Shown piece by piece: positions 52,237-63,890 of a stretch of DNA of 64,000 bases. Origin of the DNA: Phytoseiulus persimilis. Its lineage: Eukaryota > Arthropoda > Arachnida > Mesostigmata > Phytoseiidae. The position numbers and the translations under genes are program-made. The stretch lies in contig CM075103.1 in NCBI GenBank assembly GCA_037576195.1, positions 2,046,001 through 2,110,000 on the forward strand. The letters run 5' to 3'. The notes beneath the pieces were generated by a model. That model was not told where the DNA came from and did not search any database. It saw only the letters and a list, made by a program, of their open reading frames with translations. Within the stretch, counting starts at the first letter, position 1. Each line of letters begins with the position of its first letter.

Positions 52237-52254
52237 TGTGTGTGTGTGTGTGTG
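52237..52254. repeat. (TG)n dinucleotide microsatellite
   Basis: Nine TG units follow GCGTT and precede AGTGTATC. Confidence 0.95.
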
Positions 52255-52488
52255 AGTGTATCGGGCGTTTGTCTGTGTGGAGCGGAATCTTCTTCCCCTT
52301 TCTTCTCGTCACGCCTCAGCCATCGGTATGGCCATTTCCATAGGCAAGACAGCGCGTGCTGCGCTTTTTTTTGCCTCTCTTCAATACGCTGCCGACGTGG
52401 CGTATTTCTTGAAGAGGAGCTTCGATTCGCTTCCCGCTACTGCCGTCACATTACCTCTCAAATAGTGCGTGCAAGCGATGCGATAGCT

Positions 52489-52514
52489 GCCGCCGCCGCC
52501 GCCGTCGTCGCCGC
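52489..52514. repeat. (GCC)n trinucleotide run
   Basis: GCC/GTC triplets repeat eight to nine times. In the plus frame they would encode alanine and valine. The run lies 60 bases before a GAGA-rich segment (52532-52555). Confidence 0.9.
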
Positions 52515-55500
52515 TTCTGCCGCTACTCTGAGAGCGAGAGAGGGAGAGAGAGGGTCGGGGCGGGCGCTCGGAAGGGGGTATTGGAAGCTGCCAGAGAATA
52601 TGGGGGGATCCAAGCGAAATGCCCGCGTTTCCGTCAGCCCCGAGGCTCGGGAGGGCGGCGAAGAAACCCGGGAGGACATCTCGATCATGAGCGTTTCATT
52701 CGAACGAAAAAACTCACGGCGTAGGAAACCTCAAGTGCAACGGCCGGGGCTTACCACGCGATCAATTGAGCCGTCGATGACCATCTCTTCCAGGCTGAAA
52801 ATCGCGCACGAAAACATCGAGCAGAACGCAACGGTGATGGCTCTGGTCCCGGGATTCCGGGGGCCCCAGGAGATCGGGACTTTTCGATGCCCAGTTCAAG
52901 CAAAGCCCGTCATCTAGATTCCAATCTCTCAACCGAGGGATAGAACAGCGTCGTGCGCTCTCGCATGCGACTACACATCCAGAGCTCATCGCTAGCTGCA
53001 GTCACCACTCGAGCGAAGACTCATGCCGTCTCCCGAGCCAACAGGAGCCACGACCCGGAATTCCGTGGGAGACCGATGCAAAACAACCGTTCTGATCGAT
53101 CCACCGTAAGCCGGTCTCGTACAACCCGGAATCACCGAGTCATGCTAGCTTCTCTCTTGAATTTTCCGGAAAAACATCGTAACGCAACCATTCTGCCTGA
53201 CCGCTTGTGCCGCCGCTTCCGATGTCCACTGGAACTCGCCATTCGTTTATCTCCAGGAACGCTCTCATTTCCCGGAGCTTCATCGTGGCAGATTCCATGC
53301 TACGATTCGGTGCTTTGAGTCCGCGGAGAACTTGTCACAATGAAAGATGGACCTCAACAACGTCCTCAGCCAAGGTGCAGCGCTCTTCCTCTTCGCTAGG
53401 ATGAGAAAAGATGAAGTGCTTCTTGGTATCAATGGCGTCCAAACATCTAATTTGCTCTGATTCAGTGGAACGTACCTCTGGCATGAACAGAAGGACGCTG
53501 TCCTCCGAGCGCACCTTCGTTGCCTTGTCGCTTACCATGATGTTCCCACTAATTCTCGAGCTCTTCTCGGAGCACCAAAGATTTCGAGTTTCGTCTCCAT
53601 CACCACATCTACTCCGTGCGGAAATGTTTGCCCACCGCACGGGTAGCTTCTCTTTGCTCTCCCTGGGTTTCGTCCGGATGCTTCGGTCGGCAGCTATTTA
53701 TTTTTGCCCCGCTTGGACTTCCCAGTAGCAGTGGTGATACTCGTTTGTGCATTGCTTGCCTTTGGCAGACTCCACTCCCTCTGTGTCCCCTTCTGAGAAA
53801 TAAAACTATCTATATTTCATTTGACAACGGAGCTAGCTATTTTTCACCGGTGACACCCTGTTCTTGAGTGCGCTCTCCTAGTCCACAACCGAGCCAGCCG
53901 AGCAGCAAGCCGAGCGACCCTAGTCAGCGAGCTAGCTGCTTGTCGGACTGCTCCTCTCGTTCAGTTCTCATCCTTCGAGCGGAACGACACTCCTCGAACA
54001 GGGATTTAGCAAGGGCAGAAGCAGTGACAGCGGCAGGAGTTGCCCCGGCGGCGAAAGTTGCGGCGGCAGCTACCAAGTGGCGCCCCCAAGCGAGGTTGAA
54101 AAGTGTGATACCTCTTGTATCTCGGGCCAAGAGGATTGAACAACTTGAAGCGCAATTTGTCTGAATCTTTCCGTCGTGATTTAGAGCCCTGAACGTTTTT
54201 CCCTCTTTTCACTTGTTTTTTTCCTCTCGCATCCACTCCGGGGCCCAGTTCAGCTGCAGCTGATCTTCTACAAAATCTCACTTTCGCCATGGTCTTGTTG
54301 GTGCGCGGGACTAGCTTCCAGACTCCCCCCGAATCCTCTCCGTTCCAGTGCATCGGAAAAAGCACGGAAGTCCATGATTTTCGTGGGCGCACTCGGACAG
54401 GCACTGAGAGTTGGCAGGGCCGTGAGTTCGATTCTCGAAAACGCCGCGGGCTTCGAACGATAATCACTCGTTCAATTTGGGTTCGGTAGGAGCTCCGTAG
54501 CACGTACGGTTCATCATCGGACAGTTGATCGAAAGAAATATGTGTGGGGTCAGCTCGAATAAGCCCCGAACTCACTGGCAGTCGTCTACTTGAATCGGCT
54601 GCGTACCGAGATCGACTCTCGGAACGCTCCGAGACACAGAGTGGGAAATCTGTTGTTCCAGCTTGTGGATCCACCCGCGAGGGAGCACAATTGCTCGCTC
54701 CTCGATGGCTAAAAATCATTGTGACCTTTTTCGAGGCACGATTCAACTAACTACTCCTCAGGGAGCGCCGGTCGGCATGAGTCACGCAACGTCAAACACC
54801 TGACTTTCTGCATCAACAAACGTGAGTCGCTCACGCAATCGCGAATAATTCTCTGAACTTCAACAGTTCCGGATTTCGATAAGTTCTCCAGGACCCAAGG
54901 CGGAGCCAGGCAGAAACTATCCCGGAGCGGAGCTGGGGCACGGTGCCTCCCGACGACCGCACCGACAGTTAAACCTACCGATGTTGATTGACAACTTAGA
55001 GTTCTACAGTGTTTGCGTTGCCCCCATTCATGCAATCAGATTACTGTGGTCGAGTCCGCCACCGAGACGAGGAACACGAGCTCGAGTTTACGGCTAGAAT
55101 GCGGCGATCGTGCCTCAGGAGTTAGGAAAAAAAAATGCAACAAGGCTGTCCCATGTTTCACCTTGTCACTCGCAAGATGGAGGGCTCTACTCCCGGAGTA
55201 TAGGGTGCTCCAGAGAGGGAAAAGTCCAAGTGATGGGGAGCTCCTTCCTCCGACGACGAATCCTGGTTGAGCGCCTTGAACTCGAGGACGTTTTCCTGGA
55301 GCGATAGTTATTCCATCAGGAACTATGAAACAAACCGGTCCAGGTCATAGCATCGCCACCGTCGATCTGAGAGGAGGAAATTGGATGACCTCTAAAATTG
55401 GAAACACATGGCCACTGCTCCATGGGAGCCGATTCGGATCTTTCAAGTTGCGAATAAATATTTGAATTTGCCGGAAATCTGGGGAATATTTCGTTCCACA

Positions 55501-57187
55501 AGAGACTCGTTGAGTGGAGCAGAGGAGCTCTCTGGGAATCGATTCGAAGTTCTAGACCGCCATGATCTCCGCAGAAGTATCGACGATACCCTATCACCAA
55601 TCAGAACCGATGCCCCTTTCTTGTGTGTCGTGTGAAGTCGTCGATTTCCATGACATGCTCATCTGCATCGATGATCCGGGGGCTGCAAATTCGATACTGC
55701 ACAAGTCATGACGATTCAATTAGCTTTGAAATGAGTTCCAGGGGACGTGTCGGAACACGAATCCGCAGGTACTCGAGACATTTCAACCTCGAATTATTTT
55801 GGCCTCGAAACATTTCACTCCCAAGGCTTTTCGGCTCCGGAGATCCCCGTCTCGAGAAGCGGCGTATTTCTGTGTATGATAGTGAGCATCGTGCTCAATG
55901 TGATTCGTCATGGTTTTCATGATGCGGAAACGGCTTGGAGCCGAAAATCCCGGGCAAAAATGTTATGACTAGCTAGCTGTTCGACCCACGTTAGATTCAG
56001 ACTCAAGCCGGAGTTCATCTCAACCACCTCAAAGGTATATAAAACCAACCCTCTTCGATGACAATGGAGTGAGTGTCGACAAAGACGCCCCAGCATACGC
56101 TGGGATCGCCCGCTGTACGTTTGGATGTTGGATGTTCGAGCTTATCGAAACAGAAGAGCCATTGTTCGCTGCTTCCGCGTCTTTGCGCACCGCTTGTCGT
56201 ATGAGGCGGGTTATTCTATGCGGTATGGGTTGCCGGAAACGGAGCGTCCTTGCTGATTTCGTGTCTTGCCCGATCTACTGCCTCACGTTCCGTTAGTTCC
56301 GGCTTCGTCGGCAGGTTCAGGATTCTAGCTTGTTTTGGTGATCTTATTGTGCTTGACGATGGTAATTCCACGTTTCTGTATGATGTTTCAATACACGCTT
56401 CTCAAGACCTGGTTGTGATGATGGAGATTTCTCCGGACTTCCCTCACCAGATCCGATCCCAAATGGGGGTCCCCGTCCATGCTTTTCCCCGCTCGGGACT
56501 CCGTTTGCCACACCCTTGGGACAATGTGCCCATCACGTGTTATGGGGAATCATTGGTTGCCGGCTTGATTCAGCTGTCCGGGCTCTGCGAATATAATTTT
56601 CGTTGGCTCCGACTTTCTGGAACCGTGAAGAACACGGAACTTTCGGCGCAGTAGGAGCTCCAGTATAGATCTTTTTCCAGATTTGGCGAGCTCTCGTGGT
56701 TGGGGAGAATGATTTGCCCCACCCTGTGTCGCCCCGCTGATGTTTCAAGGAGTATCGCCAAAAAATAAAAAGCCTGTCGGGATAGGCGCCCCACCAGCAA
56801 AAATCGATTCTTGAAAACTTCAAATGCTCATTTCTCGAGAACCAGTGGAGCTATGGCGCCGATAAAAAACCGTTGTGAAGCTCTTTTCAAGGACCATCGA
56901 ACTTCGGAGGCAGCGGGTCCCGGAAACCTCTTTTCCAGTTGTGGAAAACTGAAAACTCGTTGGTTCACCCAGAAGGAGAAGGCTGACCTTTCTCTCAGAT
57001 GTCGCCAAAGATACACCTTTTCATCCTCTACTCGCGTGGCAAGTTTCATCCCGATGCGAGTTCGCGGGGCCGAGATATCAACGGTTGAACATCGGCGATG
57101 AAGCGCTTTTCCTCCAAAACTCGCTTGAAACCCAGCATAAAAATGAATAGAAGTCATCGAATCAAGTCATCAATCTGGAAATCATGG

Positions 57188-57322
57188 TCAGATCGATCCC
57201 GGAATCACCCCCCAAGACTCGTAGAAGTATGCTCATATTGCTCCCAGGATCACCCATACAGACTTGGGAAAGTGTGCTCAGATTGGTCCCCGAATCATCC
57301 CTATTGACTCCCAGAAGTATGT
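57188..57322 (+). repeat. Three 45-bp direct repeats inside the foldback element
   Basis: Units start at 57188, 57233 and 57278. Each begins TCARATYG or a close variant, carries CCCSGRATCAYCC in the middle and ends AGTRTGY. Since 45 is a multiple of three, both strands read as 15-residue periodic peptides, but no gene is implied. An inverted copy of the same unit lies at about 57345-57395, so the centre itself can fold. Confidence 0.8.
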
Positions 57323-57344
57323 TCAGGGCGTCAGTGTGGTCAGG

Positions 57345-57395
57345 GACCAATCTGAGCATACTTTTCCGAGTCTTGGGGGGGTGATTCCGGGATCG
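57345..57395 (-). repeat. Inverted copy of the 45-bp unit
   Basis: Read on the minus strand, this segment contains GATCGATCCCGGAATCACCC, as in the first direct repeat, and continues with CAAGACTCGG and AGTATGCTCAGATTGGTCCC. It therefore also spans the start of a following unit like the third repeat. It marks the inner edge of the right half of the element. Confidence 0.75.
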
Positions 57396-57750
57396 ATCCG
57401 GGGAAAACCCGCTTCACTTCCGATGTTCAACTGTTGATATCTCAGCCCGCAAACTCGCATTGGGATGAAACTCGCCGTGCCTGGATGATGGAAAGGAGTA
57501 CTATTAGCGATATCTGAGAAAGTGGTCAGCCTTCTCATTCCGGGTGAACCATAGAGTTTTCAGTTCTCCTCAACTGGAAAAGAGGTTTCCGAGACCCGCT
57601 GCCTACGACGTTCGATAGCCCTTGAGAATAACTTCACAACGGATTTCTTATCGGCGCTGTGACTCAACTGGTTCCCGAGATATAAGCATTTTAAGTTTCC
57701 AAAAATCGTTTTTTTGTGGGGCCGATGCCCCCTATGTTAGCCCGGCAGGC

Positions 57751-58599
57751 CCTTTGTTCCGCTGAAGAACTCGGTTGGCGGGACCCGGCATCGCAATGCT
57801 TCCGAAACCTTTTCGGCTCCAATGCTGACGGTTTCTGCATAGTCTTGGTGGGTCCAGCGAGTTGTTTTCGATCGTTCGAGAATTTAGGTTTCAATGACGT
57901 GGTCTACGGCCCTTCAAAGATTTGGACGGAGCAGCTCCGAAGCAGCCCTGGAGACGGATCCATCGTTTTCCCAAGCCGCAATAACCCGGCGCTTGGATGC
58001 TAATGCATGTTATGTTGACTAGCAACCTCTCCTGGAGGCAATGACACTCGAATCATGCAGAACCTCAATGGTGTTCGGTGCACCCTCAAGGCTGGAACAG
58101 GATAACGATTTATTACATTTTCTTCGATAGAAGAATCTTCTTCTGAATTGTTTGTTCTCCGCGCCCGTCGTGCATTGCATTGCATGTACGCTTTCATTAA
58201 ACGTCGTTTACCCAATGCGTATCGAACTCATGCCGTCCCACATTTCTCAAGTTTCTCCCTCCTCGATTTCTCGAGAAAAAGAACGGGTTTTTCCTCGACA
58301 TGATGAATAGTTACGTTCCCAGCGCTCCTCGACACCGTGCATTCAATTTTTGTCTTGTCGAGCTCTTCCACCTCGCGTTTGGGAGCGCCTCGCAAGGCCG
58401 AAGCCTTGTTCAGAGCCTTGTTCGGTATTCCTCCGTCATATCGTCTGAATATTGTAACAGACCAGGACAACGGGACTCAATCGCGACCGGGATTGTCGAC
58501 GCAACGCCCAACATCTCCAGTCAGCATCGTCGGGCTTGGCGTCATGAAACGGCACGGTTCCGATAGGAGGCGTAAAAACTCCGTCATTCATCGTCGCTG
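57751..58599. other. No recognised gene; possible 3' end of a minus-strand transcript
   Basis: On the minus strand a frame ends with LEKSRREKLEKCGTA at about 58228. An AATAAA hexamer lies about 115 bases further on (around 58110). Together with the better frame at 58600-58896 this could be the tail of a gene read on the minus strand, but the frames do not join without assumed introns. Confidence 0.3.
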
Positions 58600-58896
58600 T
58601 CAGTCGTCCTCAAGTGCTGCGCTTTCATCCATCCGCGTTTTGGGCGTCTCTGATTCCGATGATGAATTGCCCCTCGGCACACACGCCACGCTCTCGTAGA
58701 CCTCAAGGACTTCAACAATGGTATGGCCGGCCCGTGCCAACAGAAGCGGCTGGTTTGCTGCGGCTCGAGAAATTCGCGAGGTTAATCTGATCCTCGAGAG
58801 GAGAACCTCCGGCTTGTTCCGACAATGAGAGTCTCCGATGTACCTTGAATATACGGCAGGCAGTTCATCCTTATCATCGGTGCAATGCGGACTCAA
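58600..58896 (-). CDS. Possible exon, unassigned protein-like frame
   Basis: The minus strand reads KDELPAVYSRYIGDSHCRN and then a segment containing ARAGHTIVEVLEVYESVACV, ending SSSESETPKTRMDESAALED before TGA at 58600. Residue composition is balanced, with a serine/glutamate-rich, acidic tail. No family is recognised. The frame opens at a TGA just upstream, so if it is real it starts at a splice acceptor or at an unseen start. The opposite strand is also open, so certainty is low. Confidence 0.25.
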   Translation of the reverse strand: MSPHCTDDKDELPAVYSRYIGDSHCRNKPEVLLSRIRLTSRISRAAANQPLLLARAGHTIVEVLEVYESVACVPRGNSSSESETPKTRMDESAALEDD

Positions 58897-58899
58897 GCG

Positions 58900-61800
58900 C
58901 CCCTGTTCAACTCAAACGAGCCGTGGAACTGACAAAAACGAAAGGTGAACGAGCGAGATTGTCCGAACGTGTGGGATCGGAGGAAGGGTGCGTGGCCTGT
59001 CGGTGTGCATTCATTGATAATAACCAGACGGAGCGAGCGTGAGTGGGTCGGGTGATGCGTCGGTGATTGCTGGGGACACTCGCTCGCTCCCGAAGTAATG
59101 CTTCAAAGAATCTACGAGAGGCAGCCGCACGATCTGGATGAGCCCGTCGTCAAAGCTCAGCTAACGAAGGCCAGACTCTCGTGGTAAGGCTGGAGTGTGA
59201 CGGCACGTGGTCCGAACTGTCCGTTGAAGCGTCTGATGTTTCCGCTGCAATTAGTCCGGTTGCGTCGCTTCCTCGCTCTCCTCAACCGCACGCGATCGGA
59301 GCTCGAGCCAAAAAATGCAAACGCAGCAACGGGATGGATGGGAAACAAATCATCACGGCTAGAGGGCAGGCGCGTCCATTCCGTCCTGGATTCTTTCTTT
59401 TCATCATGCGTCTTGAGCATTCTCAGATCCTCGAAGAACACATTCTGTCGGCAGGGTTATCGAAAATTATAGGGCAGCGGGCGGTGACACGGTTCTCATC
59501 CGACTCTTGGTAGCCTGAGATTGTGCAGGCGACAGTCACTTCAAAATCGAAGGCACTCAAACGGAGAACACACGCCCACAAAGATCTCGTCTCGCATCGT
59601 TTTGGAGCCAAACCCTCTCTGGTGCCGCTACCAAGACCTTCGGAACTCATCAACAGGATGGAGGTCATGTGGCGCCTCAGGAGCCTCCGGGCCCCGGATG
59701 CTGCGTGTTTGTTCGGCTTTCTTCCCTAGCCTTCGACTACACACCTACGCGTAAACATGCGTGATAACGGAACGAAGTGAAGTGAAGATTCTCGATAAAC
59801 CATGAGGGGGAATCTGAATGTTTCGATCGAGCTTTCCCGAGCCTTCCTCTTGTCTGCCGTTCTCGACGTAGGACTATGTGTCATGCCGCATGACCTGTGA
59901 GGGAGAGTAGGAGCTCGGAACAGTAACGTAACTACACATAGAGAGGGCGAGATTGTGAGAAAGCTTGACGAGTGACCTCACCCCACATTGCGCAACAGCG
60001 CACCTGACGTATCGCAGTCGAGCTGCGACGAGTCTGACACGGCTCAATGGAATGTCCCTAGTCTCGTCAACCCCGGTGGACGTACGTGATCATCATCCCG
60101 GGTTTTCGAGGAGAATGCCGGAATAGCAGAGCGCTTGAGCGGGACCCGCTCTCGGCGAGAGTCTGAACTCTGAAACTCCTCACCAACTCCGGTCCGAGAT
60201 TTTTTCCTTGATGGTCATCCTCAGGATAATGAATGCAGCGAATACGCGAGCGATTCGTGTTCAATTGGGACGATAAAGACGCGTCTATTCGGGGGACCCG
60301 CCCGTCCTCGTAGGCTCCGCCGTCCTGTCTCAATACTTCGGTCTCAAACGGCATCTTGCGCGGCTAATCCTCGGCTTTCTGATGTAATTCCTGTCCGCGT
60401 CCCTACCGGAGAGGAGCATATCCTTACCCACCGCTGCTCTTGGAGTGGAGAGGAGGAAAAGCAGGAAGGGATGTCCGTTTTCTTCAGAGCTATTCCAGGT
60501 GTTCCATGACGCCGCTCCGGAAAGGAATGTGGAAATATGTATTGATTTCGCTGCGCCCAGTGCCGGATTGTGCGCCCCCGATCACGGTTGGTTCGAGCAT
60601 TTAGGGTTCAGGTGTGCTCCCGAATCTTGAGACTCCCAATCCGCTGATGGAGCGTTTATTTCCATGATCGCCCCTTTCCTGTCTGTTCGGTTGGACCCGC
60701 GGGTAGTGGTTTGTGCAGTACGAAGGAACAAGATTGCTGAGCGCGGAAAAAATCCTCGATCGAGGCAATCAGGAGCTCTTGCGTCGTCGAAAGAGCAACA
60801 ACAGTCGTTCTAGGAGCTTTTTCCTATAGAGAGCTCTGCCGTCAACTGCCATAAATGACCAATCACCGCCGGAGCAACAGGCCAAGTCGCAGGCTGGGCG
60901 ACCTTGTTGGCAGCGGAATCGATATCCGAAGAGGAACGCTTCGAGAAACTTTTCAATGGGGGCTGAAGTATTTTTTCCCAAAGTTCCCGGAATGGAAGGC
61001 TGCCATTGAACTTGTCAAGACGGGTAATGTCGTTAGGAACGACCCCCTCTGACATGGAGCATCTATGAATCGAGGAAAGCCTCGAACTGTCGAAACCTCG
61101 GCTCAGGATTTCCTCGCCAAATCCGGCATGGCAACTCTTCATACGTATTTGTTGGGTATTTATCGACTCAGTGAAACGCCCGTTCTCGGATTAGCTCCGA
61201 GCGGAAGTCCTCTTCCAGGATGCTAGAATTCCCTCCAGAAGGCGCTGACGACGGAGTTTCCACCGGCAGATCGAACTTCCAGCCCCGCAAGCGAGAAAAA
61301 GTGGGAGCTCAGCCACTGCATCCGACCGGCTTCGTTCAAGTAGTTGTACGATGAGCCGCCTCCATTTGAAGCCGCCTCTCGAACTTTTGAGGTGTTTGCT
61401 GGAACACAGAGCGTGTGGGAGGAATTTTTCCGCGGTTTGCGTAGCACACGGATCGAAACCCCCGCCTGGCAACCACGAAGAGAGTGGTCCCATGGGCTCG
61501 ATTCCCGTGAGCGGCAACATCTCTCGGAATGCTTGAGAGGCAGAAAAGTATCGCCCGTGCGATTCAATGCCGCGTGAGCGCCGCGCCGTTGCAAGCGTGA
61601 AGGACTTCTGAATAGTACAAATATCTAGCTGAACACGAGGTTTACGTCTGAGGCCAACTTCGACGAGATGCACGGGTGGCGTGCGAAGGGAACCGAGCTC
61701 AGAACGTCACAAGTTGCGTTTGTACGTCCATTGGATCGAGTTTGTTTCCACTTCCCACGTCCCCGTGGGGATCAAGGTTTTCGAGTTCCGACGAAGGTCT

Positions 61801-63700
61801 CAGACGGGAGGGTTGGGGAACCAGTGCTCAGAATTCCGACCAGTATCCGCTGGTTCATTAGGACAAGATCATTCTCGTAAGCGGCTCGGAAGATCGCGGC
61901 GGCGATTTGTTCAGAGCAGCCTGATGGGAATCAGAATGAAAGCTTAATCCTCATGAGAGATGAACCAGAGCAACACAGCATTTGATGAGATTCGAAGGAA
62001 GTAGAGCCGAGACCAGATGACGAGGAATCTCCTTGGAGTCTTCTTCGTGCAGATCTGAGTGGTGTGCGCAGCCCAGAGGGCGAACCTCAGCGTCCCTTAC
62101 ACCGGAGATGTCTCCAGCTAGACTCACATAACTTATCCCACGATGTATTCTGTGCCAGCATCGTGAAGTAATTCTCAACCGTGCGGGGAATATCTGGAAG
62201 AACCGACCGTATATGGGGGCACGAAAAACCCGCCCGATCCCATCGCAGGTTGGAATATTTGCGTCAATCGTTCGCGTACAAGAAAGCATTCCCACGCACT
62301 AAACCTGTCTCCTCCGAAGCCACACAGATCTCGAGTGTAGCTCCTCGAATGTGTCGGAGGATGGTGTCCATTGCCTGCTGAGAGTCTTCGAGTCGACGGC
62401 TCAAAGCACACAGGATACTTTGAATCACGCGGTGCTTTCAACTGTGAGCGTCATTGTTTCTAGGGTGGAGAACGTTTGAGCCACACTGACCTGTTACGAA
62501 GGCTTTCCAGTGATATTTTTCTTAGGGTCTCCGAGAGGCAGATAAAGAGGCCGATAAGCTGACTGCTCCCCACACGTTTCCTACAATAGATTGTTGTTGA
62601 GCTATTGTAGTAGCCGAAAGGAAATTAACGATCACGCTTACCATTCGTCTTCAGCTGACCCTCTGCATTCTTTTTCCGCCCTCATTCCGCGCCCCCACGG
62701 ACCACCGACCGGTGAACGTTGTGCTTCGTTGGATGGCTGGACAGGACCCGATAAAAGAGGAAACGGGAGAGCCGCAATCATCGCGACTGAGTATGGAATA
62801 TCCGTTTTCAGCATCTCGTCGGAGCTCTCTTGAAAACGAGCCTATGAGGTTCGATGCGAAAATAAGTCCCCGAGTGTTTCCGCCCGGTTTCCACGCAGCT
62901 GACTCTGTGGAACGATCTCGATAGAAGGGTGCTGCGAAACCTCGACGAGCTCCTCTGGCGCTATTCAGCCGCGTCGAGTTTTGTTTCAATGTCGATGTCA
63001 TCCTTGGATTACTCCGGAACATTTCCGTCGTGTCAAAAAGCGTTCTAACGAGGCCACGGCCGGCCATTATTCGCTTGACGTCATCTTTTCTACGAGTTCC
63101 CTTCTCTTGTTAATCGATTCCGCTTCCTCGGAAGAGTGAAGTGGGTGCCACTTGAATGGATGCTTGAAAAAGCTCCTAACGAACTCGGAGCATGCTGCCG
63201 TGACATCGACGACTCACTTACTCCAGGCGAGCGAACGAGCTCCGTCAGAGCGAGTTTCGAGAACGGCGTTATCATTCGAAAATTTCGGATCGACAATTAT
63301 TCATGAGTGCTCGCTTGTTTTCGTATCAGTGTGTTAAAGTTTCAGAAGGCGAGAGCTGCTGCCATAGAAGCGAGTACGCTTTAGGGCCACATCCAGTGGC
63401 GGAGTTTCGCGTCCAGACTCCCGTTTCAGAAAGCCGCATCCTCGTTTTTTTTACGTCGGCGCGAAACAGCGACGGCGGTAGCCGTTGTGGTGGTGGTGGT
63501 ACTTCTTTCAACAGCAGCAGCGGCAGCGAGGAGCCATCGGCGGAAACTGGTCACTGTTCGGCCCATTACTCTACGCATGTCCGAGGCGTGACAACGAACC
63601 CTTGTTGCTGAAGCAGACGGTATCCGGGATCATTTCCGGTGTCGAGCGGCAGTCGCAGCCAACCACCCAACCAAGCAACCAGCCAAGAAGCTAGCCAGTC
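58900..63700. other. No recognised gene
   Basis: Frames of 80-160 codons occur on both strands (for example 60810-61142 minus, 61191-61673 minus, 61951-62295 minus), without motifs that I know and without consistent strand preference. A minus-strand ATG followed at once by GTAAGC sits at about 62640, but no exon structure can be built from it. Confidence 0.45.
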
Positions 63701-63710
63701 AAGTCGGCGA

Positions 63711-63890
63711 GCGAGCGAGCGAGTCCGTCTCTTTGTCCGTCTGGTTGTCCGCTCGACGTAGGCGCGTCTTTTTTTCCTTCGGCAATGACGCAAAGCGCAA
63801 TGAAAGAGAGGAAAGCCATTGCGACAAGCGAGTGAGCCAAGCCAGACCGACCGACCGACCGACCGACTGACTGACCGACCGAGCGACCGA
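63711..63890. repeat. Tetranucleotide-repeat block at the window end
   Basis: A GAGC run (63711-63724) is followed by a (GACC)n/(GACT)n array at 63843-63890, separated by moderately simple sequence. The minus strand would read as serine/arginine/valine repeats (GRSVGRSVGRS type), so open frames here are repeat artefacts. Confidence 0.85.

Larger units (their letters stand above)
51382..56772. other. No recognised gene
   Basis: The long frames at 52240-52917 plus (225 codons) and 54006-54746 minus (246 codons) are dominated by low-complexity or Arg/Ser-rich translation and are not recognised. The minus frame at 53335-53703 has more protein-like composition (DKATKVRSEDSVLLFMPEV) but no known relative. 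Repeats at 52.24 and 52.49 kb are listed separately. Confidence 0.45.
56773..57750. mobile_element. Foldback element with about 340-bp inverted arms
   Basis: The left arm (56773 to about 57110) and right arm (about 57405 to 57750) are inverted copies with scattered substitutions and small indels. Matching landmarks, read outward to inward, are the end GCCTGYCGGG, then CTCGRGAACCAGT, then GGCAGCGGGTC, then GGAAACCTCTTTTCCAGTTG, then GTTTCATCCC, then GAGATATCAACRGTTGAACA. No transposase frame exists in the arms or in the roughly 290-bp centre, so the copy is non-autonomous. Long inverted arms around a repeat-bearing centre fit the foldback class of DNA transposons or a long-TIR MITE (family knowledge). 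I could not identify a target-site duplication, so the exact ends are uncertain by a few bases. As RNA it would form one very long hairpin. Confidence 0.85.

Noticed and set aside
52240-52917. A plus-strand frame of 225 codons beginning MCVCVSVSGVCLC.
   Set aside because: It begins inside the (TG)n repeat and runs through the (GCC)n and GAGA repeats. The open frame is explained by the repeats.
54006-54746. A minus-strand frame of 246 codons.
   Set aside because: The translation is Arg/Ser-rich. Its 3' part crosses a GC-rich low-complexity stretch where the other strand encodes alanine runs. No motif is seen.
57162-57384. Fifteen-residue periodic peptides on both strands.
   Set aside because: They are caused by the 45-bp DNA repeats of the foldback element; both strands are open equally.
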